Assembly (NCBI GenBank): GCA_030407005.1
Contig: JAUDYN010000011.1
Coordinates: forward strand, 176,501 to 240,500
Source: Desarmillaria ectypa
Taxonomy: Eukaryota > Basidiomycota > Agaricomycetes > Agaricales > Physalacriaceae
Direction of reading: 5' to 3'
Length of the DNA: 64,000 bases
The notes under the pieces were generated by a model, which saw nothing but the letters and a program-made list of their open reading frames with translations, ran no database searches and was not told the DNA's origin. A program made the position numbers and the translations under genes. Position 1 is the stretch's first letter. Every line of letters begins with the position of its first letter. Positions 23,901-34,738 of this stretch are shown here, in pieces.

Positions 23901-24397
23901 ATGTTTGCTCGTATCTCGACTTTTACTCTCCTGGCTTTGCCTCTCCTTGCGACCGCCACTGCCGTCCTTCCCCGTACCGATGGCGCGGCGTGCAGTGCCA
24001 CCGGTACCGCACAGTGCTGCGCTTCTACTCAGAGCGTGAGTCGACTCACTGCTCATCGCAAGAGCTGAACGAACCATTGTTATAGCCTACCTCCAGCATC
24101 GTTCAGACCCTTTTGGGCCTCCTCGGAATCCCTATCGGTAGCGTCACCGCTAATGTGTAGGTATTCTTTTCCTAAATGGCTTTACCATTGTTAAATCCTT
24201 TCATCATAGTGGTCTTACCTGCAGCCCCATTACTGTCCTTGGTCTCGGTGGCACCCAGTGCTCCAACCAAGTTGTCTGCTGTGACAACAACAACTTCGTG
24301 AGTAATTCGACTGCAGAAGCGAATCGAGTACTTATCTTTGCGCGAACAGAATGGTGTTGTTGCTCTGGGTTGTACTCCCATCAATATTGGCCTCTAA
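23901..24397 (+). CDS. Class I hydrophobin (copy 3)
   Basis: Exons 23901-24035, 24086-24156, 24210-24297 and 24350-24397 encode 113 residues. Signal peptide [20 protein letters not shown], then VLPRTDG and eight Cys in class I order (AC, QCC, LTC, QC, VCC, GC), ending PINIGL. Sequence, introns, TATA box and 3' flank match copies 2 and 4 closely, so these three are recent duplicates. A secreted cell-surface role is expected. An upstream in-frame ATG (23796) lies before the TATA box and is not the start. Confidence 0.93.
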
Positions 24398-26957
24398 GAG
24401 AACATTACCCAAGTGCTCGGGAACGGTATGAACGTACTAGCGAAATTGTATTCATTTGTTATACAAGTAGACAGATCGAGAAATCAATAGCGCTGGACAA
24501 GGAACATATATGTCATTCATATAGCACGTCGCAGACCTTTTGGATGCACCGTACCGCGAATGTATATCGAAGAAGGATATGACCAGGAAAAACCTGGTGT
24601 AATCACAAGTACGTTGCTATTCTGTTGTTTCTATCCATGTTTGGATCAAGACTGGATAATAAGTTCAACAATACCGCTATGCCCTAAGAACTAATCAGCG
24701 ACATGCCGCCATTCACCTACCAGCTATGTACAGAACAAAATGAGTGCAAAAACAAGCTTCGAGAGTCAGGTACTTGCACTAACATCAACGTGTCATTGAA
24801 ATCGCGACAATAATTCACTGCCAGGTGCGTCTCGGGACGGTCTCACGTCGTGTCATGGATCACCAGACATTGCGACTGATACTCTTTTCTTCGAACCTGA
24901 AGCTTACTAGGCTACTTCTATATTTCTGTTCTTCTAAGTGTGCTCTGACCACTGAAAGCAGCCCTATACCCTCGACCAATCCCCTTCATGTATTACTCAG
25001 ATGGTCAAATCTTGCATATCTGTACTGTATCGGTGCCATCAATATTGCTGTTACCACATTTTGACGATTTAACCACTGCTCTTTCCAGTGCAATAAATGT
25101 ACACTTTGGTGAAGAACTACATCCACGCGACCATAGGAATATTTATTTCTGCTGGTCAGCTTTGTAATAAAGACTCAACAATTCCTGAGTCAGAACTTCC
25201 CAAAAAGTGCGACTCTAACCGCTATTATTGCCTATGTATTTGATCGTCTAAATCTTTTGCGCCAGTCTGTGAGCAAAAACCTCTCAAGTTTTTTTTTCCC
25301 ATGCTTCCAAGGCAAGATGGCCAGCATCATGCGCAACCAGAATGTTCTCCTAGAGGAATTTATGTCTTTCAAGTCTTGTTTTTCATTCAATTTGCGAGCA
25401 GCTTTTAATTTGTGTTGGCACTGTTATGCTAGCTATCGATCCTATCGAACTAGGGTGCTAGTACTCCCCTTGTGTCAGATTATTTTCCCTATGTGTCAGG
25501 CTCAACTCTTGATGCTAGTCCTCATTTCATTCTGGCTGTCATGATATTAACATTCGCATTCCCGAAATCGTTTTGATATCTGGGTCCCAGCTCTGCTTTG
25601 AACATTGTGTTATATTCTTCTCTAGTAAACCTCACTCGTATACGATGTTCGACAATCTCCTGAAAAGGAGAAAGGAATGTCTTGGATAACAGGGATCTTC
25701 AAACACTAGACAAAAATCAAAGTATTTTACTTATGAATACGGAGAAAATATGCAAAGTTTCTTCAGTTTTTTTGTAAATAAAAAAAAAATCTGAAAGTAT
25801 TTGTGATTTTTTTTTTACTGTTATACCGAAATTTTACAAAATACAGTAAAAAAGTTCTAAACATGTATACCAATTTTTCTGCAAAAATACCGAGAAGAAA
25901 CTTAATATATTTTTTGTGCGTTTATAAGTAAAAATACTTGAATTTTGGTGCAGTGAAAGTGAAGGTGCATTTATGGTTCACCACATGAGTACTTTTCAAA
26001 TTTTCTTTCCAGATCCTTGCGGCAAGCGCTACACAAAGGCATTCAGCCAGGAACAATTCCTTTATTCCTGCCCCGTGAAATATTTAGCTATATAGACCGG
26101 AGGTGCCGCTTTTTTCTCGGTGAACCTTTTCCTCCATTCGACTGTGAGTCCTTTTTGCGCATTCTGAATATGGACTCGAGGGTAAAAATCTTCACGGCGA
26201 ACTTTCTTACGTCTCCCTTAATTGGTTCTATTTCAGCACTTTGATGGGCCGATCAAACATCCGAGAATTCTCTCCAAATATGCTCGGGAACAGGAATACC
26301 AATGAACGTTAACATCATTCCAATCTCCAGTATCTGTTAGATCTCCGTGTCGGAGATGTATCCTGTTGGCATAGGCATGATTCTTGAGAGTTTGTGTTTG
26401 TTGTTGGGAAGTGTTTTTTATCAAGTTGGTATGATACCATTGTTCATGTCATCAGGACATGTGGCCTCACTCCAATACGAAAGCCATGAAACATGCATTC
26501 AACGACCATCCTCTTGCTCTACCTCCCAAGTTACCGGACACCTCAGGGTACGGGTTCGGCGGTCGCCGCAAGATCGTAAATACATAGGACGTGCATCCCG
26601 AATCTCCTGAGTCCTGGCTTGTTCGGTCTTTAGTGACGAGCTGTAGGTCGTATTTTTACCCAACACCACTCGGAGGCGTTAAAGACAGAACCCCCCATAC
26701 GGTGAAGATGTGCCAGGGAAAGAACGGAATGAAAAATGAACGAGGGAACTAGTCCAGCGGCCCCGTCCCGATACTCAGGGCGGCGTAGATTAGTCCGAAG
26801 TGGAATAGTCGAAGGATCAAAATATGAGAGGACCTTACGGTCACATATTTCTTTGTAGAAAAACTTGTGGGGATAGTTATGCAAATCCACATCAGTATCT
26901 GAACTCCGAAGACAGCGGCCTAGTAAGTTTTTGCGCCGGAAAAGCAGGCACCATTTC
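24398..26957. other. Spacer of the repeated hydrophobin unit
   Basis: The 3' flank (ATTCATTTGTTATACAAGTA at about 24,449) is shared with copies 2 and 4. The middle (about 24,680-26,300) is a weak copy of about 28,120-29,250. Minus-strand reading at about 26,010-26,260 and its counterpart at about 28,975-29,238 give related Lys/Arg-rich frames, probably the remains of a gene carried in the unit. Contains the foldback element at 25,704. Confidence 0.4.
25704..25955. repeat. AT-rich foldback (MITE-like) element
   Basis: The left arm starting CACTAGACAAAAATCAAAGT and the reverse complement of the right arm, starting CACTGCACCAAAATTCAAGT, stay alignable inward for at least 65 bp (both contain TTTTACTTAT and AAGTTTCTTC). 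The whole is a long imperfect palindrome of about 250 bp centred near 25,830. No protein is encoded and no clear target duplication is seen. It is the size and form of a non-autonomous foldback transposon. Confidence 0.55.
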
Positions 26958-26995
26958 CTGACTGATGCTCGCTTCCGCCCAGCGGCGCATCATGA
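26958..26995 (+). promoter_or_regulatory. Conserved hydrophobin upstream block
   Basis: CTGACTGATGCTCGCTTCCG followed by CCCAGCGGCGCATCATGA, 187-224 bp before the ATG of copy 4; the best-preserved example. Confidence 0.55.
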
Positions 26996-27103
26996 CCATT
27001 GTTCTATTACACGCTTTGGCGGTTGTCGGTTAAACTATTATTGCTTGTGCGCCACCATAACCAGATGACTTCCGTACTTGGGATAGCAGAAAGAGCGGAA
27101 ACT

Positions 27104-27111
27104 TATAAAAG
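27104..27111 (+). promoter_or_regulatory. TATA box of hydrophobin copy 4
   Basis: TATAAAAG 71-78 bp before the ATG. Confidence 0.75.
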
Positions 27112-27181
27112 AGAGGTGCATTTACTAGATATCATCAAGTCGAACAAACCTCTCAGTTGTACAGCTTTATTACAGCTCACA

Positions 27182-27686
27182 ATGTTTGCTCGTATCTCGA
27201 CTTTTACTCTCCTGGCTTTGCCTCTCCTTGCGACCGCCACTGCCATCGTTCCCCGTGCCGATGGTGCGGCGTGTGCCACCGGTACCGCACAGTGCTGCTC
27301 TTCTACTCAGAGCGTGAGTCGACTTACCTCTCATCGCAGGGAGCTGAACAGACCATTCTTATAGCCCAGCTCCAGCATCGTTCAGACCCTTTTAGGCCTT
27401 CTCGGAATCCCTATCGGTAGCGTCACCGCTGATGTGTAGGTTTTCTCAATATATAGATGTCTCTTGTCTCCGAGTTTAATGGCTGAATGTTTTATCAGTG
27501 GTCTTACCTGCAGCCCTATTACTGTCCTTGGTATCGGCGGCACCCAGTGCTCCAACCAAGTTGTCTGCTGCAACAACAACAATTTCGTGAGTAACTTGAC
27601 TACGGAAATCAATTGTACGCTCACCTAGTCATGAACAGAATGGCGTTGTAGCTCTTGGTTGCACCCCCATCAACATTGGCCTCTAA
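27182..27686 (+). CDS. Class I hydrophobin (copy 4)
   Basis: Exons 27182-27313, 27365-27435, 27499-27586 and 27639-27686 give 112 residues. The signal peptide is identical to copies 2 and 3; the mature start is IVPRADG and the eight Cys are in class I order (AC, QCC, LTC, QC, VCC, GC), ending PINIGL. One codon is missing between the first Cys and the CC pair relative to copies 2 and 3. It lies 3.28 kb after copy 3 on the same strand, the repeat period of the array. Confidence 0.93.
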
Positions 27687-29879
27687 GGGAATATTCTGCA
27701 AGTGCTTGGAAATGGCAGAAATTGAGCCACAGCGATATATGTATTCATTTGTTATACAAGTAGACAGATAGTGAAATCAATAGCGCTGGATAAGGAGCGA
27801 ATACCTATGTCTATGTAATGTCACTGAGCACTTGGATATCCGACGAGACCCTGTAACGAACCAAACAAATACCGAAAAATGATATGATGGGGGAAGAAGC
27901 CTACGTTCATCAATCAAGGCCCGAGAAACAGAATTTCGTGCTCATAGATCATTGTGGTTTAGAAATGTGATAATTGTGTTCTAGGCAACAAGTCGTGGAC
28001 ACCTTCGAGTGAGCATCCTTTCCACAGGTCTTCGTTTCTTGAAAGATATCGCATAATGAGACTAACGTGAAGTTGTGGCTTATCTTCACGAAGTTGTCAC
28101 AATGAGGCCCGCTGAGTCAGGATGGCTATGCCCTAATCAGAGATGCGCATCTAGCCTCTTTGGGCGACTCCGCTCACTAACACAACACAAAATCAGTAAA
28201 GTACCAAGCTATAATGGTCAAATAGGTATTTGCGCAATACTTCCGCCGGCGTAGACGCGTAATTGAAGTCGCAACAGAGCATTGACGCGCGTCTCGTCAC
28301 AGATCACCTGGCATCGTGACTGTCACTCTTTCCTTCACTTGGGATCTGAAATACGCGCTTCTCGGTGTCTACGACCATGCTCTATCCTTTCGCGATACCC
28401 TCCTCATGAGTATTTACCTTGACCGACATCGTCAAGTCTAGACGCCCTTAGATACAATCCCGATCCCACTAGAGAGCACGTTTTCCCAGAAATAGGGCAG
28501 CAAAAACGTGCGTCAAGGCTATGTACTCGTTATTTTCTCTCGTGTTCCTCAGACAGGATAACCAGCTAGACCTTTTTGGAGCAACAGTTGTTCCTCGCTA
28601 GTTTTATGGTTCATTCGAGCCCACGAACGACTTTTAATCTGGGTCGGCACTACTAATATTAACCTTGTTTCTATAGATATGGGACATTAGCGGTTGACTT
28701 CTGTGTCAGATTCTTCTTTCTATACGCCGGGCTTAACTTTCTCACACCATGCTGACTATCATGACGTTGAGACTAGCAATTCCAAATTCGTTTGATGCTT
28801 CGGATCCCAGCTCACGCTCTGGCCTTTCCGTTTTGCATTCTTTGCTGGCAGCATGAACTTGCATGTATGTTTGCTCCAACTCCTGGAAAGGAGAAAGATT
28901 CCATTCCATAACGTAGGTCTTCAAGTTGAAGATATTCGCGGTGTGTCGCACGAAGACTTTTTATAATTTATTTCTAGGTCCCTGCAGCAAGCGCATTCGG
29001 CCAGGAATGGTTCTTTTAATTCTTCGTCATGAGTAACTTGGGTACGTCGACGCGGGGTGCGGCTTTTTTCTTGGCAGCTCTTTCCTTCCATTCGACTATG
29101 AGCCCTTTCCTCCGATTCTGGACATGGGCTCAAGGCTAAGACGTTGACCCTTTTAGCGAGCTTTCCCAAGTCATCCTTCACGGGCTCTATCTCAACGGGG
29201 CCATCAAACCTCCGAATATTCTCCACAAAAATACTCACGTTCGTCTCATGATCTCCTCATCCTCTGTCTTCCATCTTGCCGAACGCCTCAAGGTCTGTAC
29301 ATGGTTTCTGAGGTCGCCATAAGATTGTACGTACAAGGTATGTGTATCCTGAATCTCCCAGCTAACTGGGCCATTCATAACGACTCGTAGGCTTTAAGTT
29401 CAAATAACACCGCTTGTGTAACGTAACTACGAAGGCATCAGAACCAGAAATGATGACTATTGAAGTTCAGCAGTTTGGATACATTTGAAACTCACGCCTA
29501 GACTGCCCCCGGTACCAAAGTCTAAACCATGGGTACAATTTGGCTTTGGAGGCGGTCTGCCCAAACAAACGTTTCCTTCTTCCGCCTACCCAATTACCGC
29601 GATCCCGCTAGCGCCGCTCATTGACTGACACAATGATAACAGTACCCTTTCGAAAAAACGAGTCTGATCCAACATAGCGTCGAGAGAAACCAGATACAAA
29701 AATTTATCTTCTCTATATCAAAACGTGGTATTTTTCGTACGCAGTAGGTGCTTGGACAGAAATATCAATCATCATCCGAGCTTTTCGATTTCCGCAACAC
29801 ACCTTTCTCACCTTGGCTTCCCATGGCTATGTCCCATCCACTAGGAATAAAGGTCGGAAAATGCTGATGCCCCAAGAAA
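27687..29879. other. Spacer of the repeated hydrophobin unit
   Basis: Begins with the shared hydrophobin 3' flank (about 27,740). The minus-strand frame 29,238-28,921 is open and charged, resembles a broken frame at about 26,260-26,010, and may be an exon of a lost gene. I cannot name it and do not call it coding. The rest holds nothing recognisable. Confidence 0.35.
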
Positions 29880-30320
29880 GGACTATTTTTGACCGATGCC
29901 CGCTTGCTCGCTTCCCCACATGCCTGAACTTTATCTGGTGAGCGAAGATTAATGATTGGCCGTGTCATTCGCATCACTCATTCCCTCCGCTCGTCTTGGC
30001 GCTGTATTTTCGTCATTGCTCCATGACTGATGACTTCCGCCCCCAGAGAGGATGACTCAGAAGATCAGAAAAATATACAAGTTGACGCCTTATTTGAGGC
30101 TACTTTGACTTGAGGTTATGGAGGGTGATGTCCATGAATACCACAAAGAGCCATGCAACGAGTTCAACTTTTGATGCAAGATCGCCTCCGAAGGATTTCG
30201 AAAGTCCGAACGAATGACACTGTATTAGTGATATTGTATTCGTATGTCGTACAAGTAAGCAGGTCAATAAATGAAGAGCGCTAAGAAAACTGAATATGTC
30301 ATTGAGCAAGGTCATTAATT
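29880..30320 (+). other. Hydrophobin locus remnant: flanks without a coding region
   Basis: The upstream part (CGCTTGCTCGCTTCCC at about 29,903) matches sequence upstream of hydrophobin copy 5 (about 33,980), and GACTGATGACTTCCGCC recurs near 30,026. The downstream part (about 30,225-30,300; ATTCGTATGTCGTACAAGTA and AGAGCGCTAAG) matches the 3' flank of copies 3 and 4. Between them only about 100-200 bp remain, with no cysteine pattern. Spacing (about 3 kb after copy 4) fits the array, so I read it as a deleted hydrophobin. Confidence 0.4.
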
Positions 30321-32028
30321 TTGACACCAAAGTTTCGCGTCCATATATTTTCCTGCTACATCTGGTGTCTGTCGATGAAAGAGGAAGGGAAAAAATGAGG
30401 TCGCAGTATATCAGCTCGGTCGAACCAGGATGCCTGAGAGCCTGAACAAGTGACTGCGTGAAGAGCACATGGAATCCTTCCCCACTTCTCACCTCTTTTG
30501 CAAACTGAAACTCCCTACAAGCCGCTATAATGACATGAGAAGACATTTAAGCGACCCAGTCCTTCGACAACACAGAAGGAACGGCGGGGATACGTTTCAT
30601 ACTTTCATCTGCAGAATGGAGCATGCGTGTGAGTGCGTGGAATGGTGGGGGTACAGAGTGCACGCCCTCGTCAGGGAAGTATCTAGTCATACCACCCGCG
30701 TGAGAGCAGTCTAGAATGACAGTAATTAAATGACCTTTGGAGTGGGACATTTGGGTAAGTATGGTGCTTAACCCTCGGTTCCGAGTCTTATAGGATACTC
30801 GGTCATTGAATGACCCCGCGAGAAAATCTATTTGGGGTATCAATCCATCACGGCTTTTGCCTGTCGGCCTACCTGAGGATACCGTGGAAAACCCTTTATT
30901 TGTTCGCAGCTGCTGCCGGCCTGGGCTGCCTCACGATGAATTTTTGTATTCCTTCCCGTCTTTCTGTCAACATTCGCCGTCATCTTCCGCATATTCTTTC
31001 TCTCTTTCTGTGGCGCTGTTCTCTCCATTCTGTTCCGTTAATTTATTGTTTTTTTTGCTTCGGTTTCGTAGTACTAAGTAGAGTGTTATAGGTACGAGTT
31101 TGTGCCTCCCTTGTTGGTTACAGCCATAGTGTATCGTCTTGCCGGAATAACGGATTATTGGAATAGCCACTTCACTTCTTGATTCATCGATGCCGATGGA
31201 AGTGTACGGTTCAGCGATGGTATGAGTTGGATATGGTGTTTGGGTACACCGAGGTCTTCTACTTAGTTCCCCTTCACGGGAGATAAGTGAGCACAATCAG
31301 AAAATAATTCTGACAGAATATTAAGGCCCTCAGGCTACACTTAACACTTTATAATTTGCGATAAGAGTGTATTAGAAAAGAGTGATATAATAAGGCTAAA
31401 TCAGGCATATGCAGAATCTCCGATATACAAGGATACCCCCAAAAGGCGAGGCATCAACGGAATGTAAATCCCGTGAAGGTTGTGAAGTTCTATCAGAACC
31501 AAGGCAGTGCACATACAGAACCGCATACTTCCATATTAGGCTCCGCTCCGTCGCTGGGCTGCTCTGGACGTTCTAGTGTTATTGTTTCTGAGAGTGATGG
31601 TTTTCAATCCCATCTACTCCGGAATCTCCATTCCGCCTTTCATCATTTTTGCCATCCTGGCCAAAGATGAGAACGGCAAGCTCAAATTATTAGTGATAGA
31701 TATTGATAGGATCAACAGTTGGATCCCATAACGCAAAGATCATTGTGGAAACTTTGCAGGCGGAAAGAAATACGTACAGTTTGGGGGATTTTGTTGGAAA
31801 TACTGTCGGCGTCAGACGAAGAAGAGCTAGATGGGACTGATAGTAGCCCTGCGCAGGTTGTAAGTGCTTTGCCACTTGAACGTTTGAACGCTCCAGTAGC
31901 TGCTGGTCTACTTGAATGTCGGAGGATGGACTATAGAAATTAAAGCCACTATACATGTTGGGCATCTCAAAATTACCAATTGCGTTCAAATTGGCATTAA
32001 GAGGGAGGAAGGGAGTCGGTGCAGACAT
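30300..32028 (-). pseudogene. Caspase-like (peptidase C14) pseudogene with Ser in place of the catalytic Cys
   Basis: Minus-strand pieces match a fungal caspase-domain protein and, piece by piece, the second relic at 60.7-62.0 kb. They include an LVEDLGVPKHHIQL-like piece (about 31,250), LTQMSHSKGHLITVILDCSH (about 30,750), and MSSHVIIAACREFQFAKEVR with GEGFHVLFTQSL (about 30,540-30,450). An in-frame TAA at 30,549-30,547 and several frame breaks in the N-terminal half show it is dead. In caspases the nucleophile is the Cys immediately before the His of a D-x-C-H motif. Here the motif reads DCSH, so that position is Ser. The putative start is the ATG at 32,028. Confidence 0.7.
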
Positions 32029-33956
32029 CTTACATAACGATTTCAGATGAAGGACAAAAGTTGAACGTCTCCAGCTTAGCGGTCCGCAAGGGAATGTGCA
32101 AATAAACTGCAACAAAGCTTGAACTGAAACCCGAGGCACGTTCGCGTTTGGCTCGCGTTCCTTTCTTGTTCCTGGTATCTCCACGACTGGAATAACGATA
32201 TCTACATAATTCAAGTGCCTACAAAGTCCTAAGTCGAGTTACCTCTGGGCGATCTAGCACACATTATTTAAGTACGTTTGTTCATCTCTTCCTGACCATG
32301 GCGTGCTGAGCCTTACTGCTAGCTACCCCTTCCGTGGAAACAGAAATAATGGACTGGATAGTAGGCTTTACGTGAGTTTGATTCTTGACTTTTGTGCCAT
32401 TCTTAAACAACAAAATAGACTCGGCGCTCTCTCAGGCTTCTCGGCCGCCGAGGTTATCGGCTCTACACTATGCGGTGCTGTTCAGCTCGTGGAATATATC
32501 TTACAACCGTTGGTACTCTCCAGACTTATTCGACGGCCCCTTCTTCACATGGAGAGGGAACTGATCCTAGGCTACTCAAGATGATTTCGTAGGCATCCAA
32601 GCACCTTTCTGTTATGCATATCGCTATCTATTGGTTTCCTGAACTGATCATGTTTTTTTCACAGCAACTATGCACGGTGGACTTCAACGACCGATGTGTG
32701 TGTACAAGCTTCTTTCATTTCTCTGATCTATATTCTCACTGATCCCAAGCCAGTGTTCTCCGTCATGCTGTTATAATTAAAAACTCCCGATCCGTCTGAT
32801 GCATTTCTTGCAGAGATATTCATATAGTGGAGATTCAATCTGTCGCCCTATCCGTGGCTGATCGCTTCAGTATGAATTGAATTCATTCAGCTCCCATCAT
32901 CACTGAGGCTCATTCGACCAGGAACAGATCATTTGCCCCTTCCATATGAACTTCGTGTGCTGTTTTTGAGGAAGATACTCCTGCATATGGGGCTACTCGC
33001 TCTCAGCTATGCCTTGCTTCCAATGTTCATCCTCCAACGGCGATTTTTGTCGTCATTCTTCACGTCGTGTATTAGGTACGACTTGGACCAGCTATTGACC
33101 TTGCGGGCATTCTCTCCAAGAATATTCAGGCACAGGGCAAGTATCCTTCCGTCAACATACATGTCAATCTCCAGCATACGTGACCGTTTTGGAACTTCGA
33201 CTCAGCAAAGTATTCTGTCCCGCGGCCGCATAATCCTGGTGGGTATCACAGCGGCACGGTATTGCTATGGTCTGCGACACGTTTCGTGGCGACACAGAAC
33301 CTCAGTGTTCCTTATTGGGACCATATACCGGTTTTCTAACCTCTAACCCCTTAACCGTCGTAGTACAGCGGCCCTTCCGAAGGACTCTTTGTTGGGTTCA
33401 AAGTCAGTCTGTGTTAAGGTGGGCACTACGGTGTCAACGTTGTTCTAGAAAACGATATTTCACACTAAAACATAAAGTCATGGAGCGTCGCCTCATGACA
33501 GAACTCGTGCTCTAACTTCTAATGTCATACGTGCGTTCTTTGTCTTCTGGCCGGTCCGGCAGTTCATGGCGAGCCATAGGTTGTACGCTCAATCAACACC
33601 GCATATGAACCATCATATCAATTTTTGGAGTCGGACGCATGCGCGATTTCTGCCTAGTGCCAAAATAATAATCGTTAGAAGGAACTAGACATTAGACGTT
33701 CTCCCCTCGATACCGAGGAACCCGACATCATAAAAAGCCTGAGGGAACAGCAAAAACTTATAGTTGTTTCTAGTTTTCCTAATACTACATTGCATCAAAT
33801 CGGGCTTTTCTGAAGAGTACCGCCACCGATGTGTTCCAGTGAGCGGGATGGCGGCGAGGAACATCCACTAGATCTTTACAGTGTTTTTCCAGTGTTTCCA
33901 CGGCCATGGGTTAGGTCTTGTGCGGGAAATGATGAGCGGAGAACTTTTGTGCCGTG
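32029..33956. other. Intergenic, repeated-unit remnants
   Basis: A stretch near 32,905 (ATTCGACCAGGAACAG) and one near 33,549 (GGCCGGTCCGGCAGT) recur at 22.4, 26.0, 29.0 and 12.9 kb respectively. Open frames at 32,303-32,584 and 32,933-33,346 (+) contain hydrophobic runs but no recognisable domain. Confidence 0.35.
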
Positions 33957-34142
33957 ACAGGGGACTATTTTTGAACCAATGCTCGCTTGCTCGCTTCCCC
34001 GTATCAGTAAGATGTACCTGAAAACCGAGGCTTCATGATTCCTGACCGCGTCATTCATGTCGTTGGTTTCCTCCACTCCTCCTGGGCACTCACACGTTTC
34101 TCCTCCGTGGCCGAGTGACTCCTCCATTTCCCAGACCAAAGC

Positions 34143-34150
34143 TATATAAG
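34143..34150 (+). promoter_or_regulatory. TATA box of hydrophobin copy 5
   Basis: TATATAAG 62-69 bp before the ATG; differs from the TATAAAAG of the other copies. Confidence 0.65.
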
Positions 34151-34211
34151 AGGCGTTAATGCACCAGATATCCTCAAGCCTTAGACCTTAACGGTTAATC
34201 TCACTTCATCA

Positions 34212-34738
34212 ATGTTTGCTCGTTTCTCATCCTTCGCCGCTCTCCTCACTCTTGCGACTGCCATGATCCTTCCCCGTGGTGGTGGTGGTGGTGGTAATGG
34301 TGCTGCTTGCAGTGCCACTGGTACCGCGCAGTGCTGCGACAGTACTGAGAACGTGAGTTTGCCTCCGTCGCTGTTGGTCCATACGAAAGCTGAGCGGGAT
34401 CCTCGATAGCCCAACAACTTGAGTCCCAGCACAACAGCCCTCATGGCCCTCCTCGGAATCGTCGCTGGTGATATCACTGCCACTGTGTAGGTTCTCCCAC
34501 ATCCTAACTAGACGCCGTAATTCACGGGCCCAATTCATGACATCTTTATAGTGGTCTGACCTGCAGCCCCATCTCTGTTATTGGTGTTGGCGGAACCAAC
34601 TGCAATGCCCAACCTGTCTGCTGTGATAATAACAACTTCGTCAGTAACAATATTATGCAGAAGAACTCTACGCTCACATTTCCTGACTAGAACGGCCTTA
34701 TTGCTCTCGGCTGCACCCCCATTAACATCGGCCTCTAA
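34212..34738 (+). CDS. Class I hydrophobin (copy 5), Gly-rich
   Basis: Exons 34212-34352, 34410-34486, 34552-34639 and 34691-34738 encode 117 residues. After the signal peptide comes an [12 protein letters not shown] stretch encoded by a GGT repeat, then eight Cys (AC, QCC, LTC, NC, VCC, GC) ending PINIGL. Exon 2 is 6 bp longer than in the other copies. The third intron uses an unusual GTCAGT donor. It is the most distant of the five ordinary copies and lacks the full upstream block, having only a related CGCTTGCTCGCTTCCC stretch at about 33,980. Confidence 0.92.

Noticed and set aside
32303..33346. Hydrophobic plus-strand frames near the array
   Set aside because: They contain runs of hydrophobic residues but no motif of a known membrane family and no consistent exon chain.
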